Shown: positions 36,647 to 46,254 of the stretch, piece after piece
Numbering within the stretch: position 1 is the first letter of the stretch
How the letters are laid out: each line of letters starts with the position of its first letter
Assembly (NCBI RefSeq): GCF_019139815.1
Contig: NZ_CP077079.1
Span: 3,968,001-4,032,000, forward strand
Length of the DNA: 64,000 nt
Source of the DNA: Pseudomonas asgharzadehiana
GTDB taxonomy: Bacteria > Pseudomonadota > Gammaproteobacteria > Pseudomonadales > Pseudomonadaceae
Reading direction: 5' to 3'
Made by a program: the position numbers and the translations under genes
The notes under the pieces: model-generated
What the model saw: the letters and a program-made list of their open reading frames with translations, nothing else
What the model was told of the DNA's origin: nothing
Databases searched by the model: none

Positions 36647-37845
36647 CAGCGTTGCACAGCCTTGGGAGCGGCGACGCTGTTGTCATGGATCAACTGGGTG
36701 ATCATGGCGTCAGCCTCGGCCAATTGGCGGTCATACACGTTGGTGGTGAACGAGGCCTTTTGCGGTGGCTGTTGCGCCAGCACCGGGCCGCTCTGGTCGT
36801 GCAGGTTCACGTTGACCACCGTGCTCAAGCCCACGCGCAGCGGGTGCTTGGCCAGTTCTTCGGCATTGATGTGAATACGCACCGGTACCCGCTGCACGAT
36901 CTTGATCCAGTTACCGGTAGCGTTCTGCGCGGGCAACAGGGCAAACGCGCTGCCGGTGCCGGCGCCGAGGCTGTCGACGGTGCCGCTGAATTTCACGTCG
37001 CTGCCGTAGATGTCCGACTCGATGTCTACCGGTTGGCCGATGCGCATGTCGCGCAGTTGGGTTTCCTTGAAGTTGGCGTCGATCCACAGTTGGTTCAACG
37101 GGATCACCGCCATCAACGCGGTGCCCGGTTGCACGCGCTGGCCCAGTTGCACGGTGCGCTTGGCCACGTAGCCGGTCACCGGAGCGATCAGGGTGCTGCG
37201 CGCATTGGTCAGGTAGGCCTGGCGCAGTTGCGCGGCGGCGGCCTGCACGTCGGGGTGAGAGCTGATCACGGTGTCATCCACCAGCGCATTGCTGGTCTTG
37301 AGTTGCTGCTCAAGGTTGGTCAGCGCGTTCTTCGCCGCGGTCAGGCTGTCACGGGCGTGGGACAGTTCTTCCTGGGAGATCGCCCCGCCCTGGGCCAATG
37401 TCTTACGGCGGTTGTAGTTGTCCTGGGCGGTTTGCACGTCGGCTTTCTGTGCGTTCACCTGGGCTTTCATGCCGTCGACGTTGCTATACAAACCGCGCAC
37501 CTGGCGCACGGTGCGCGCCAGGTTGGCCTGGGCACTTTGCAGGCCGACGGCAGCGTCATTCGGGTCGAAATTGACCAGCACCTGGCCTTCGTGGACCAGG
37601 TCGCCATCGTCGGCGCCGATGCTGACCACGGTGCCGGTGACCAGCGGGGTGATTTCCACTACGTTGCCGTTTACATAGGCATCGTCGGTGCTTTCGTTGA
37701 AGCGCCCGTAAAATTCATACCAGCCCCATACGCCCACGACGCCGAGGATGACGATCAGCGCCAGGCCGATCAGCATGACTTTGCGTTTGCGCGGGTTGCT
37801 GTCTTTCGGTTGTTCAGTTGCTTGGGTGTTTTCGGCAGTGGCCAT
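36646..37845 (-). CDS. emrA: EmrA-like membrane fusion protein
   Basis: The 399-residue protein has one membrane helix near residues 24-45 ('VMLIGLALIVILGVVGVWGW'). The HlyD features are 'TDDAYVNGNVVEITPLVTGT', a long coiled coil at about 110-215 and the second lipoyl half 'TLIAPVTGYVAKRTVQLGQR'. It connects the EmrB pump to the outer-membrane lipoprotein encoded 15 bases upstream. Confidence 0.92.
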   Translation of the reverse strand: MATAENTQATEQPKDSNPRKRKVMLIGLALIVILGVVGVWGWYEFYGRFNESTDDAYVNGNVVEITPLVTGTVVSIGADDGDLVHEGQVLVNFDPNDAAVGLQSAQANLARTVRQVRGLYSNVDGMKAQVNAQKADVQTAQDNYNRRKTLAQGGAISQEELSHARDSLTAAKNALTNLEQQLKTSNALVDDTVISSHPDVQAAAAQLRQAYLTNARSTLIAPVTGYVAKRTVQLGQRVQPGTALMAVIPLNQLWIDANFKETQLRDMRIGQPVDIESDIYGSDVKFSGTVDSLGAGTGSAFALLPAQNATGNWIKIVQRVPVRIHINAEELAKHPLRVGLSTVVNVNLHDQSGPVLAQQPPQKASFTTNVYDRQLAEADAMITQLIHDNSVAAPKAVQR

Positions 37846-37860
37846 GACAAATACCTCGAA

Positions 37861-39312
37861 TTATTCCGTGCGTGTGGCTGGGGTGGTCGATGCCACGTTG
37901 TCGGCGTCGAAGCCGCCGCCCAGGGCCTGCATCAATTGAATCGACAGAGCGATTTGCCCGGCATTCAAGGTCGCCAGCTGACGCTGGGCCTGCAGCAATT
38001 GCTGCTCGATGCTGAGCACATCCAGGTAGTTACCGACCCCGGAGCCGTAGCGCTGAACCACGGTGTCGTAGGACTGCTGGGCAATGTCGGTGGCGTGTTG
38101 CTGGGCCTGGATCTGCCGGCCGGTTTCGCGCAGTTGCGACAGCGTGTCGCCGATATCGCCCAAGGCCTGCACCAGGGTTTTGTTGTATTGCGCCACCGCC
38201 AGGTCGTAGTCGGCGTCACGCGCGTCAAGGTCGGCGCGCAGGCGGCCGCCGTCGAAGATCGGCAGGGAAATAGTCGGTGCGATATTGAAGAAGCGGCTCG
38301 GCGAACCAAACATCGCGTCCCCCAGCAACGACTCGGCCCCGGCGCTCGCGCTCAAGTTGAGGTTGGGGTAGAAGCGCGTCTTGCTCGCGGCGATGTCCTT
38401 GCTCGCGGCCTCGACCCGCCAGCGCGCGGCGATCAGGTCCGGGCGACGGCCCAACAGTTCGGCGGGCAGCACCGAAGGGACGGCAACGGCGGCGGGTTTC
38501 AACACGCTGGGGCGTGCCAGCTCATTGCCGCGATCCGGGCCCTTGCCGAGCAACACCGCCAGGGCGATCTTGGCACTCTGCAGTTGTTTTTCCGCGTCGA
38601 TCAGTTGCGACTGGGAGCTGGCTTCCAGGCTCTCGGTCTGCTGGTACTGGTATTGGCTGTCGATGCCCGCGCTCAGGCGTCGCTTGCTCAATTCAAGCAT
38701 TTGCCGGGTGCGCTTGAGGTCATCGGTGGCCAGGTCGCGCACGATATGCGCCTGGCCCAGGTCGCTGTAGGCCTTGGCCACATCGGCGGCAAGGGTCAGG
38801 CGCGCGGCCTGCTGGTCGACTTCGGCGGCACGGGCCTGGCCCAACGCGGCTTCCCAGGCGGCGCGCTGGCCACCCCACAGGTCGAAGGTGTAATTGAAGC
38901 TGGCGCCAATATTACGCACGGTGGAGTAGGCATCGCCCTCACCGCGCGGGTCTTGGTCCCGGGCCAGGCGCGAGCGGCTGACGCCGGCGCTGGCGTCCAG
39001 GGTCGGCATGCGCGCGGCGTTCGCGGCGTAGGCAGCGGCCTGGGCCTGGTGGGCACGGGCGCTGGCCACTTGCATGTCGGGGCTGTTTTGCAGGGCCTCC
39101 TGGATCAGGCCGTCGAGTTGCGGGTCGCCGAGGCTTTTCCACCAGTCGGCGCGAGGCCAGGCGGCGTTCGACAGGGCCGCACCGCTCAGGGATTTACCCG
39201 CCTGCAAGGTGTTGGCGTCGAGGCGCCGGCCTTGGGTGTCGAGGCCGCTGAAGTTGGCGCAACCGGCCAGGCTCATCGCCGCGAGCACCAGGCAAAGGGC
39301 ACGTGGGTTCAT
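37861..39312 (-). CDS. Outer membrane efflux lipoprotein, NodT/OprM type
   Basis: The 483-residue protein begins with a lipoprotein signal ending in the lipobox LAGC (Cys18), so it is lipid-anchored in the outer membrane. Two OEP repeats follow, for example 'WWKSLGDPQLDGLIQEALQN' near residue 60 and 'YPNLNLSASAGAES' near 320. Its ATG overlaps the MarR stop region (ATTATTTA junction, one base). It forms the exit duct of the EmrAB pump. Confidence 0.92.
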   Translation of the reverse strand: MNPRALCLVLAAMSLAGCANFSGLDTQGRRLDANTLQAGKSLSGAALSNAAWPRADWWKSLGDPQLDGLIQEALQNSPDMQVASARAHQAQAAAYAANAARMPTLDASAGVSRSRLARDQDPRGEGDAYSTVRNIGASFNYTFDLWGGQRAAWEAALGQARAAEVDQQAARLTLAADVAKAYSDLGQAHIVRDLATDDLKRTRQMLELSKRRLSAGIDSQYQYQQTESLEASSQSQLIDAEKQLQSAKIALAVLLGKGPDRGNELARPSVLKPAAVAVPSVLPAELLGRRPDLIAARWRVEAASKDIAASKTRFYPNLNLSASAGAESLLGDAMFGSPSRFFNIAPTISLPIFDGGRLRADLDARDADYDLAVAQYNKTLVQALGDIGDTLSQLRETGRQIQAQQHATDIAQQSYDTVVQRYGSGVGNYLDVLSIEQQLLQAQRQLATLNAGQIALSIQLMQALGGGFDADNVASTTPATRTE

Positions 39313-39782
39313 TATTTACCTACCCGCTGCAGGGTGATGGGGTCACCGGCAGCTATCAGAATTTTCTTGAGAATCCGTTCCAGGGTTTCCAGCTCGCCCG
39401 GCTCAAGTGCGCCGGCCAACTGGTTCAACGCTTGCGCGCCGATGTACGGCAGCAGGTCCGCCAGGCGCTGGCCGTCGGGGGTCAGTACCAACTGCACTTG
39501 GCGGCGGTCGAGTTCGGAGCGCTTGCGGCTGAGCAAGTCTTTTTGCTCCAGCCGGTCGAGCATGCGGGTCATCGAGCCGCTGTCCAACGACAGGTGGCGA
39601 CACAGCTCGGCCGGGGTGTCGACGCCGAACTGCGCCATGATGATCAACACCTTGAACTGCGCGGCGGTAATGCCGTGGGGTTCCATATGGGTGTCGATGA
39701 TGCGGTCCTTGAGGATCGCCGCGCGGCCCAGCAACAAGCCGAGGTGGCAGTTGTGGAAGTTGTCAGGGGTGAAGTGGGACAT
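39312..39782 (-). CDS. MarR-family transcriptional repressor of the EmrAB operon
   Basis: The 156-residue protein has a winged helix-turn-helix at about residues 35-105 ('LIIMAQFGVDTPAELCRHLS', 'TRMLDRLEQKDLLSRKRSEL', 'DRRQVQLVLTPDGQRL'). It is the first gene of the operon, so it autoregulates. Two copies of the palindrome CTGCCTAGGCAG lie directly upstream, one between the -35 and -10 boxes. It most likely represses the pump until a ligand such as a phenolic compound binds. Confidence 0.92.
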   Translation of the reverse strand: MSHFTPDNFHNCHLGLLLGRAAILKDRIIDTHMEPHGITAAQFKVLIIMAQFGVDTPAELCRHLSLDSGSMTRMLDRLEQKDLLSRKRSELDRRQVQLVLTPDGQRLADLLPYIGAQALNQLAGALEPGELETLERILKKILIAAGDPITLQRVGK

Positions 39783-39798
39783 CGGAAGTCACCTTATT

Positions 39799-39854
39799 AC
39801 TGCCTAGGCAGTGAATGTATGACGAGATGTTACTGCCTAGGCAGCGAAAGTCAA
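39799..39854 (-). promoter_or_regulatory. Promoter with two MarR operators
   Basis: ACTGCCTAGGCAGT at 39799-39812 is a perfect 14-base palindrome. A second copy, CTGCCTAGGCAG, is at 39833-39844, shifted by 33-34 bases (about three helical turns). On the minus strand TTGACT (39854-39849) and TAACAT (39832-39827) are 16 bases apart and enclose the second copy. The first copy lies just downstream of the expected start near 39820. Confidence 0.75.
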
Positions 39855-39910
39855 ATGGAATAATTAGGTTGCTTGGTATTTGTTCAGGAAGGAGGATTGA
39901 AAGAGGCCCC

Positions 39911-39927
39911 ATGTGGGAGGGGGCAAG
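39911..39927. repeat. REP fragment
   Basis: ATGTGGGAGGGGGCAAG matches the conserved end of the REP family found at 15395-15486, but the inverted partner is missing. It lies between the MarR promoter and the tamB stop. The rest of 39855-39971 shows nothing else. Confidence 0.55.
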
Positions 39928-39971
39928 TCGAATCGTCGCCCCGCCCCGCCCACTTTTTTACCGCCTCAGGA

Positions 39972-42900
39972 TCAGAAATCGCGTTTGTAGAAGATATCCA
40001 GCGAGCTGGCCACGCCGCTGGCCACTTCCAGGTACACCTTCTTGCTCAGCAGGTAGCGCAAGGCGATGGTGCTGGCCGGTTCGAACACCCCGACGCCGTA
40101 ACGCAGGCTGAGTTTCTCGGTGATCTTGCCGCTGGCCACCACCGCCGTGTTGTTACCACTGCCCTGGGTGTCGAGTTCAAAGTCCTTGATGCCCAGGTTC
40201 CTGGCCAGGTCGGATGTCACCCCTGCGCTGCCCATCAAGCCCAGGCCCAGGGCGGCTTGGGCGAGCATGTTGTTGTCTTCGCCAGTGGTGCTCAGCGGGC
40301 GGCCCAGCACCAGGTAGGACAGCGCCTGCTCCTGGCTCATGGCCGGTTCCGAGAAGATTTGCGTGGTGGGTTGTTCGGCGCTGCCGCTGAGGCGGATGCC
40401 GGCCACCACGTCGTCGGTCTTGCGGATGGCTTCGATATCCAGGTACGGCTGGTCCAGGGGCCCGGCGAACAGCAGGCGCGCGCGGCGTACGTCGAGTTTC
40501 TGGCCATAGGCGCGATAGCGGCCGTCGTTGAGCCACAACTCGCCACGGGTGTCTAGGTTGTCGCCGATATGCACGTGGCCCTGCACCTTGGCGGTCAGGC
40601 CGAAGCCGGAGAAATTGAGCTGGTCGTCACCCACCGCCACGTCGATATCCATAGCCATGGCCATCGGCGGCTTGCCCTCTTCGGTCTGGCTGCCAATGAT
40701 GATCGTGTCGTCCGACACCTTGACGGTCGACGGCGGCAGTTCGCGCACGGTGATGTCACCACGGGGGATCCGCACCTTGCCGACGATGGCGAGTTTGTCA
40801 TCCTTGAGGCTGATGTTCAGGTCGGGCGCCACTTCGAGCACCGCGTAGGGCTCCACCGTCACCGGCAACTGCGAACCTTGCAGGCTCAGGTCCACTGCCA
40901 GGGCCTGGCCCCAGTCGATCCGGCCCTTGAGGCTGCCCTGCCCGGCCTTGCCGCTGCGCCAGCCACCGTTGAGCTGCACGCTTTCACCGGCGATCAACGC
41001 CTGCACATTCAAGCCTTCGAGGCTGATGGGCAGTTCCGGCCCGGAAATTTCGCCGCCCACCAGATTCACGCTGCCGTTGACCTGCGGCGCCAATAGCCCC
41101 CCAGAGATGCGTCCATTGCCGTTGAGCGTGCCGCCGAGGGTTTCCACCATCGGTACAAAGGGTCGCGCCACGGCCAGGTCGAGGCCGACGAGGCTGAAGT
41201 TGCCCGTCATCGGCTTGCTCTTCGGCAATGGGTTGATCTGCGCCTGCACCAGCAACTCACCCAGCTTGCCACCGCGCAGGTTCAGTTGTGTGTGGATGCG
41301 CTTGGGATTGAGGGTGGTTTCCAGCTTGAGCGTGTCATACGGGAAATCCAGCCACTGGTCTTTGTCCTTGACGCGCAAGGTGCCGCCACTGGCATCCACC
41401 GAGACCAGGCCCTTGGGGCCACTGTTGGGCAGGTCCAACTGCAGGTCGGCGTTGAGCTTGCCCTGCCAGGCGAAGTCTTTAGGCAAAAACGCCGCGAGGC
41501 TGTCGAGGGGGAATTGCTTGAGGTGGTAACGCAGTTTGGGCTCAGGCATCAGCCGCTGGTCTTCGCCGCAAAGGCTGGCAGGACCGGACACCCAGCAATG
41601 CGCAGCAAAGGTCAGCTTGCCATCGGCCAGGCGCTCGATTTTCGCCGGGGCTTGCAGTTTCCAGTCCTGGCCGCCGGCTTGCACATCACCACTGGCCAGG
41701 CGCCCGCGCCAGTTGCCCTTGTCGAGGTTGCCGTCCAGGGCCAGGGCCAGTTTGAGCAACGGGCCGGCCAGGTCCAGTTGGACTTTTTGCGTGTTGATAT
41801 CGCCCTGGGCGGCGGCGGTGAGCGTGCCCAGTTGGGTCTCGCCGCTTTGAATGCCGCTGCCCTTGAGATCGATGGTCGCGCGCTGGGCATTATCCAGGGT
41901 GGCGCCGAGGCTCAGGCTTTGCAGGCGGTTGTCGGCAAACGCCAGTTGCTGGCCCTTGAGGTCGAGTTTGCCGTGGGGCGCCTTGAGGCTGCCGGCCACA
42001 TCGAGACGACCGTTGACCTGCCCACGCAACTGCGGCCACAGCTGGGCCAGACGCGCGAGCTTGATGTCGATTTGCCCGGCCAGACGTTGTTGCAGGCTGC
42101 CGCTGCCATTGATGCGGTTGTCACCCAGGCGGATATCCAGGTTCGCCAAGGTCCATTGCTCGCCGGCGCCATCGGCCTTGGCCGCCAGCACTGCCGTTTG
42201 CCCCCGCAAGCGCCCCTTGAGGTCGAGGTCGGCGTTGAGCTTGAGCTGCTCATTCTTGAACTCGCCTTTGCTGCGCAGCGGCCCGGCCAGCGTACCGGGC
42301 AGTTCAGCCACCCAGTACGCCGGGTTCAGCGCCGACAGGTCCAACGCCGTATCCCAGGCGATGCCATCGGCGAACTGCAGGTTCAGGTGGCCTTCGGCCT
42401 TGCCCTGGCCTGCGGTCAGTTTCAGCTCGGGCAGGAAGACTTGCTTAAGATCACCGCTGAACGGGGTGACTACATTGAACTTGCCCGCCGGGCCGTCGAG
42501 GTCGGCCTTGAGGTTGCCGAGGTAGTTGCCATCTTTGTAGGAGATCTCACCGTTGAAGGTGCGCAATGTTACCTGCGGCGCGTCGATCAGCGGATAAAGG
42601 CGATGCCACGGGAAGTCGATCCAATCGATCCTGGCGTCGGCACTGAAGCCTTGTTGCCAATCCAGCTGGGCGCTGAGTTTAACGCTCTGTTTATCCCCGG
42701 CAGTCAGGTCCAGGCCGGCGATCTGTGCGCCCTTGGCGTCGACCTTACCTTGCAGCAGCAGGTCTATCGGGCCTTTTTCCGCCGGCAGCGCGGCTTTGCC
42801 CAGCAGTTGATAGCCCTTTTTCAGGTCGCCTCGGGCGCTGAGGTTGAGCTGATTGAGTTGCAAGGTGTCGGGCAAATCGGCGCTGGGCTTGAAACCGTCA

Positions 42901-43643
42901 GCCTTGATATGCACGGTTGCCGGCAGGTTTTCCACCAAGGGTTGCAGCTCGCCGGTGAGCTTGGCTGCCAAGTAGCCGCTGCTATCGGCGTCGAGCTTGA
43001 GGGTATCGAGCAGGTTGCCATCGACCTTGAGGGCGATTTTCCAAGGCGCGCCGCCGGGCGCGTAAGGCAGGCTCAGGTTGCCGCTGGCAGTCAACGGCCA
43101 ATCGCCGGTGGGTTGCAGCAGGCCGGTGAGGTCCAACGCCAGGTCGTCGCGCTGCAGTTGCACCGAATCGATCTGCAGGCCGGCGGCGGTCCAATGCGCC
43201 GCCAATTGCAGACCCTTGAGCTCCTCGCTGCCGTTGAACAGCAGGCTAGCGACGCGAATGTCGCCCAACTGCAGGGCAACCGGCAACGTCAAATCCGGCA
43301 ACGTGATGGGGCCGCTGCTGTCTTCGGTACTCGGTGGAAATTGCAGGCTGACCTGCTCCACATCCAACCGGTTGATGCACAGCGTCATGCGCAGCAGGCA
43401 GGCCGGCGCCCAATCGAAGGTCGGCGCAGTCAGCTCCACGCGGCTGCTGCCTTGCTGCCACAGCAGATGATCGGCGCGCCACTGCCCACCCAAGTGGCCC
43501 TGGAAGTTCTCCACGCTCACCCCCGGCAAGCGGCCCAAGGCCCAGCGACTGCCCGCCTGGGTACCGAGTACCACCCACAGCGCCAGCACTACCACGGCGA
43601 GGACAGCGACAAGCGCCAGCCCCGCGATTTTCAAACCACGCAT
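39972..43643 (-). CDS. tamB: Translocation and assembly module inner-membrane protein TamB
   Basis: The protein has 1223 residues from the ATG at 43643 (a GTG one codon upstream is possible). It has an N-terminal anchor 'GLALVAVLAVVVLALWVVLG', a very long beta-rich AsmA/TamB-like groove and a C-terminal TamB (DUF490) domain at about 900-1223 ending in 'YLEVASGVASSLDIFYKRDF', whose last residue is Phe. It spans the periplasm and works with TamA in outer-membrane protein assembly or phospholipid transport. The start overlaps the tamA stop. Confidence 0.93.
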   Translation of the reverse strand: MRGLKIAGLALVAVLAVVVLALWVVLGTQAGSRWALGRLPGVSVENFQGHLGGQWRADHLLWQQGSSRVELTAPTFDWAPACLLRMTLCINRLDVEQVSLQFPPSTEDSSGPITLPDLTLPVALQLGDIRVASLLFNGSEELKGLQLAAHWTAAGLQIDSVQLQRDDLALDLTGLLQPTGDWPLTASGNLSLPYAPGGAPWKIALKVDGNLLDTLKLDADSSGYLAAKLTGELQPLVENLPATVHIKADGFKPSADLPDTLQLNQLNLSARGDLKKGYQLLGKAALPAEKGPIDLLLQGKVDAKGAQIAGLDLTAGDKQSVKLSAQLDWQQGFSADARIDWIDFPWHRLYPLIDAPQVTLRTFNGEISYKDGNYLGNLKADLDGPAGKFNVVTPFSGDLKQVFLPELKLTAGQGKAEGHLNLQFADGIAWDTALDLSALNPAYWVAELPGTLAGPLRSKGEFKNEQLKLNADLDLKGRLRGQTAVLAAKADGAGEQWTLANLDIRLGDNRINGSGSLQQRLAGQIDIKLARLAQLWPQLRGQVNGRLDVAGSLKAPHGKLDLKGQQLAFADNRLQSLSLGATLDNAQRATIDLKGSGIQSGETQLGTLTAAAQGDINTQKVQLDLAGPLLKLALALDGNLDKGNWRGRLASGDVQAGGQDWKLQAPAKIERLADGKLTFAAHCWVSGPASLCGEDQRLMPEPKLRYHLKQFPLDSLAAFLPKDFAWQGKLNADLQLDLPNSGPKGLVSVDASGGTLRVKDKDQWLDFPYDTLKLETTLNPKRIHTQLNLRGGKLGELLVQAQINPLPKSKPMTGNFSLVGLDLAVARPFVPMVETLGGTLNGNGRISGGLLAPQVNGSVNLVGGEISGPELPISLEGLNVQALIAGESVQLNGGWRSGKAGQGSLKGRIDWGQALAVDLSLQGSQLPVTVEPYAVLEVAPDLNISLKDDKLAIVGKVRIPRGDITVRELPPSTVKVSDDTIIIGSQTEEGKPPMAMAMDIDVAVGDDQLNFSGFGLTAKVQGHVHIGDNLDTRGELWLNDGRYRAYGQKLDVRRARLLFAGPLDQPYLDIEAIRKTDDVVAGIRLSGSAEQPTTQIFSEPAMSQEQALSYLVLGRPLSTTGEDNNMLAQAALGLGLMGSAGVTSDLARNLGIKDFELDTQGSGNNTAVVASGKITEKLSLRYGVGVFEPASTIALRYLLSKKVYLEVASGVASSLDIFYKRDF

Positions 43644-45370
43644 CACAACTCAGGCCCCATGGAAAAGTGCAAACGAATGCCGCCCGGGTCTTGCAGGGCA
43701 TGGGCCAGGTCAAGGCGGATCGGGCCGACGGGCGACACCCAGCGAACACCGATGCCGACCCCGGTTTTCAAGCTCGGCAGCTCCAGGTTGTTGAAGGAAT
43801 TGCCTTGGTCGATAAACGTCGCGATCCGCCATTTGTCGGCAATCGAATATTGATACTCGGCGCTCAACGCCACCATGTAGCGGCCACCGATGCGGTCGCC
43901 GCGATCGTTTTCGGGGGACAAGGTCTGGTACTCGTAGCCGCGCACGCTCTGGTCGCCACCGGCAAAGAAGCGCAGCGACGGCGGTACCGACTTGTAGCCA
44001 TTGGTGGCGCTGCCGCCGAACTGGGCCCGCGCCAGGAAACGGTGGTTGTCCCACAAGGTGGTGAGGCCTTTGACCATGGCCGTGCCGTAAAGCAGGTTGG
44101 TGTCCGAACCCAAGCCTTCCTTGGCCACCCGGGTATCCAATTGCAGGCGGTAGCCGTGGTGAGGGTCGATGCGGTTGTCGCTGCGCAGGTAGGAATAACT
44201 GACACCCGGCATCACCAGGTTACTCAGGCCCGAGTCATCGCCCAGGCGATATTCCTCGCGCTGGTACTTGAGCGAGATCACCCGGGTCCAGCCGCTGGGC
44301 AACTTGCTGTGCCATTCCGGGCCCACGGTGAGCAATTTACTCAGGGTGTCGGTGTTGGCCAGTTCTTCATTCTGGTAGCCACCGGCGAAACGCAGTTTGT
44401 CGGTAAGCGGTGGGTCCAGCGGGATGTCGTACCACAGCCCGACGTTCTGCCGCGGCGCCGACAGTTCGGTTTCCCAGCCATAACTGTGGCCTTGGGGGTT
44501 GACCCAGTGGCGCGTCCAGTTGGCTTTGCCGCGCGGCCCGACGTCGGTGGAAAACCCCAGGCCCAGGCCCATGGTGCGTGGCTTGCGGGTTTGCAGGCGT
44601 ACGGCGACCGGGATGACATCGTTGGCCGACGCCGCCGGAGCGGCGTCCACGCGCACGCCCTCGAAAAAGCCGCTGGCTTGCAGGTTCTGGTTGAGTTCGG
44701 CGATCAGTTCGGAGTCGTATGGGTCGCCGGCCTTGAAGGGCACCATGCGTTGCAGCAGCTCTTCGTCGAACGGCGTGTCGCCGGCGAAGTTGACCTTGCC
44801 CAGGGTGTAGCGCGGGCCGCTGTCGTAGACAAGTTCGATATCGGCAACGCCGGCCTGGGGGTCCACCGCCAGTTTCTGACGGGTAAACCGCCCGCTGAAA
44901 AAACCGTAGCGCGAGGCCTGGTTCTGGATCAGCCGCTTGGCGTCTTCGTAGTGGCCATGGTTGAGCACGGCGCCGGAAATGAGGTCGTTGCTGGCGGGCA
45001 CGCGAAACGCCTTGAGGTTCGCGGCCGGGCCATCGACCCGCAAGGTCACGTTACGTAAATGCACCGGTTCGCCGGGGTCGATGGTGAGGATCAGGCGCGG
45101 GTTCTTGCCGCCCTTCACGTCACTTTCGATCTGTGGCTGATAAAAGCCCAACGCCTGGGCGGCTTTGCGCGCCTGCTCCTCGGCGCCACGGCTGAACCGT
45201 AGCAAGGCCTCTTCATCACGATCGCCCACCCCGCCGATATAGCCTTCGATGTTGGCTTTCAACGCGTCGTTCGAGGGTTTGATCCGCACGTCCAATTCGC
45301 TTTGTGCAAATGCGCCGCAGCTTGTGAACAGCAGAACCAAGCCGCTGGTAAATCTTCCTGGAAATCTCAT
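43643..45370 (-). CDS. tamA: Translocation and assembly module outer-membrane protein TamA
   Basis: The 575-residue Omp85 protein has a signal peptide (cleavage near 'CGAFAQ', residue 23) and three POTRA domains to about residue 265 (for example 'RYTLGKVNFAGDTPFDEELL'). A C-terminal 16-strand barrel follows, with the family motif 'FFAGGDQSVRGYEYQTLSPE' and a final 'IRLHFSMGPEL'. It pairs with TamB encoded directly downstream. Confidence 0.94.
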   Translation of the reverse strand: MRFPGRFTSGLVLLFTSCGAFAQSELDVRIKPSNDALKANIEGYIGGVGDRDEEALLRFSRGAEEQARKAAQALGFYQPQIESDVKGGKNPRLILTIDPGEPVHLRNVTLRVDGPAANLKAFRVPASNDLISGAVLNHGHYEDAKRLIQNQASRYGFFSGRFTRQKLAVDPQAGVADIELVYDSGPRYTLGKVNFAGDTPFDEELLQRMVPFKAGDPYDSELIAELNQNLQASGFFEGVRVDAAPAASANDVIPVAVRLQTRKPRTMGLGLGFSTDVGPRGKANWTRHWVNPQGHSYGWETELSAPRQNVGLWYDIPLDPPLTDKLRFAGGYQNEELANTDTLSKLLTVGPEWHSKLPSGWTRVISLKYQREEYRLGDDSGLSNLVMPGVSYSYLRSDNRIDPHHGYRLQLDTRVAKEGLGSDTNLLYGTAMVKGLTTLWDNHRFLARAQFGGSATNGYKSVPPSLRFFAGGDQSVRGYEYQTLSPENDRGDRIGGRYMVALSAEYQYSIADKWRIATFIDQGNSFNNLELPSLKTGVGIGVRWVSPVGPIRLDLAHALQDPGGIRLHFSMGPEL

Positions 45371-45411
45371 AGGCGCGGATGCTACACGAGCTGAAGAGTT
45401 ACGTTGAACTG

Positions 45412-45431
45412 AGAATTATCTGAATAATTCT
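45412..45431. terminator. AT-rich hairpin after the GNAT gene
   Basis: AGAATTAT (45412-45419) and ATAATTCT (45424-45431) form a perfect eight-base stem around CTGA, immediately after the GNAT stop and about 40 bases before tamA. It lacks a T-run, so it may be an attenuator-like structure or an operator instead of a true terminator. Confidence 0.35.
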
Positions 45432-45434
45432 GTT

Positions 45435-46085
45435 CTAAGCCGTTGTCGCCTGTAACGACTGCGGGTTGGGATGGAAAAACACGTGCTCCAGGATAGGCCC
45501 TACAGCCACTTCGCCGATTTCCTCGTAGCCCTGGCGTTTATAGAAATCCAGATACCGTGAGTTTCCGGTATCCAGCACCACCCCGGACGAATGCGGGTCG
45601 TCGGCGCACCAGTTGTGGACCGCCTCCAGCAACTGCTCGCCGTAGTGCTTGCCCTGGAACTGTGGGTGAATACCCAACAATGGCAGCACGTGCACCGACT
45701 CGCTGGGCAGGCACGCCAGCACCGCGTGATGGTAGTCGAGGTAACGCCGCGTACCGCGTACGCCGGTGCTCAGCCACATGCGCAACTGCCAGGCCCAGCT
45801 CTCGGTAATTCCCAGGCGCCGTTGCGGCGGGGCGATCAGGGCAATACCGATCAGCCGATCATTCACGAACAGCCCAATGGCAGGCAGCTTCTGGAAAAAG
45901 TGTTGCTTGACCAGTTCGCGCACCGTGGCGCGTACCCGTTGTTCATAGCCGGTACGCTCTGCTTCGAAGATATAGGCGAACGTCGGCTCATGCCGATAAG
46001 CCTGGTACAGCAGTGAGCGGGCCTCGCGGGAGTACCCGCTGTTGAGCAGGCGGATTTCAGCAACGGCAGTCGAAGTTTCAGGCAT
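45435..46085 (-). CDS. GNAT-family N-acetyltransferase
   Basis: The ATG at 46085 (GGGAGA eight bases upstream) gives 216 residues; the frame opens earlier, but no ribosome site supports this. The acetyl-CoA-binding motif A is 'LPLLGIHPQFQGKHYGEQLL' near residues 135-155, followed by 'VVLDTGNSRYLDFYKRQGYE', the usual motif B. The substrate is not known. It is transcribed toward tamA. Confidence 0.85.
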   Translation of the reverse strand: MPETSTAVAEIRLLNSGYSREARSLLYQAYRHEPTFAYIFEAERTGYEQRVRATVRELVKQHFFQKLPAIGLFVNDRLIGIALIAPPQRRLGITESWAWQLRMWLSTGVRGTRRYLDYHHAVLACLPSESVHVLPLLGIHPQFQGKHYGEQLLEAVHNWCADDPHSSGVVLDTGNSRYLDFYKRQGYEEIGEVAVGPILEHVFFHPNPQSLQATTA

Positions 46086-46254
46086 ACGGTCAATCTCCCT
46101 GGGCGCCATTTAAACGATGGCGTTCGTATGGGTACGAACCTGCGCGGCACAAATCGTTCTCAGACCTTAGCAGTGCAACTGTGCTACCGCCACGCTGGCC
46201 CCCGTCTGACTTGTCGGCTAGCATCGCCCTTTTGCCAGGACCGGACTGCCGACC

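Noticed and set aside
36652..39807. 1051-codon plus-strand ORF
   Set aside because: Shadow frame opposite emrA, the efflux lipoprotein gene and the MarR gene, all of which have clear family motifs.
41286..43853. 855-codon plus-strand ORF
   Set aside because: Antisense to tamB and part of tamA.
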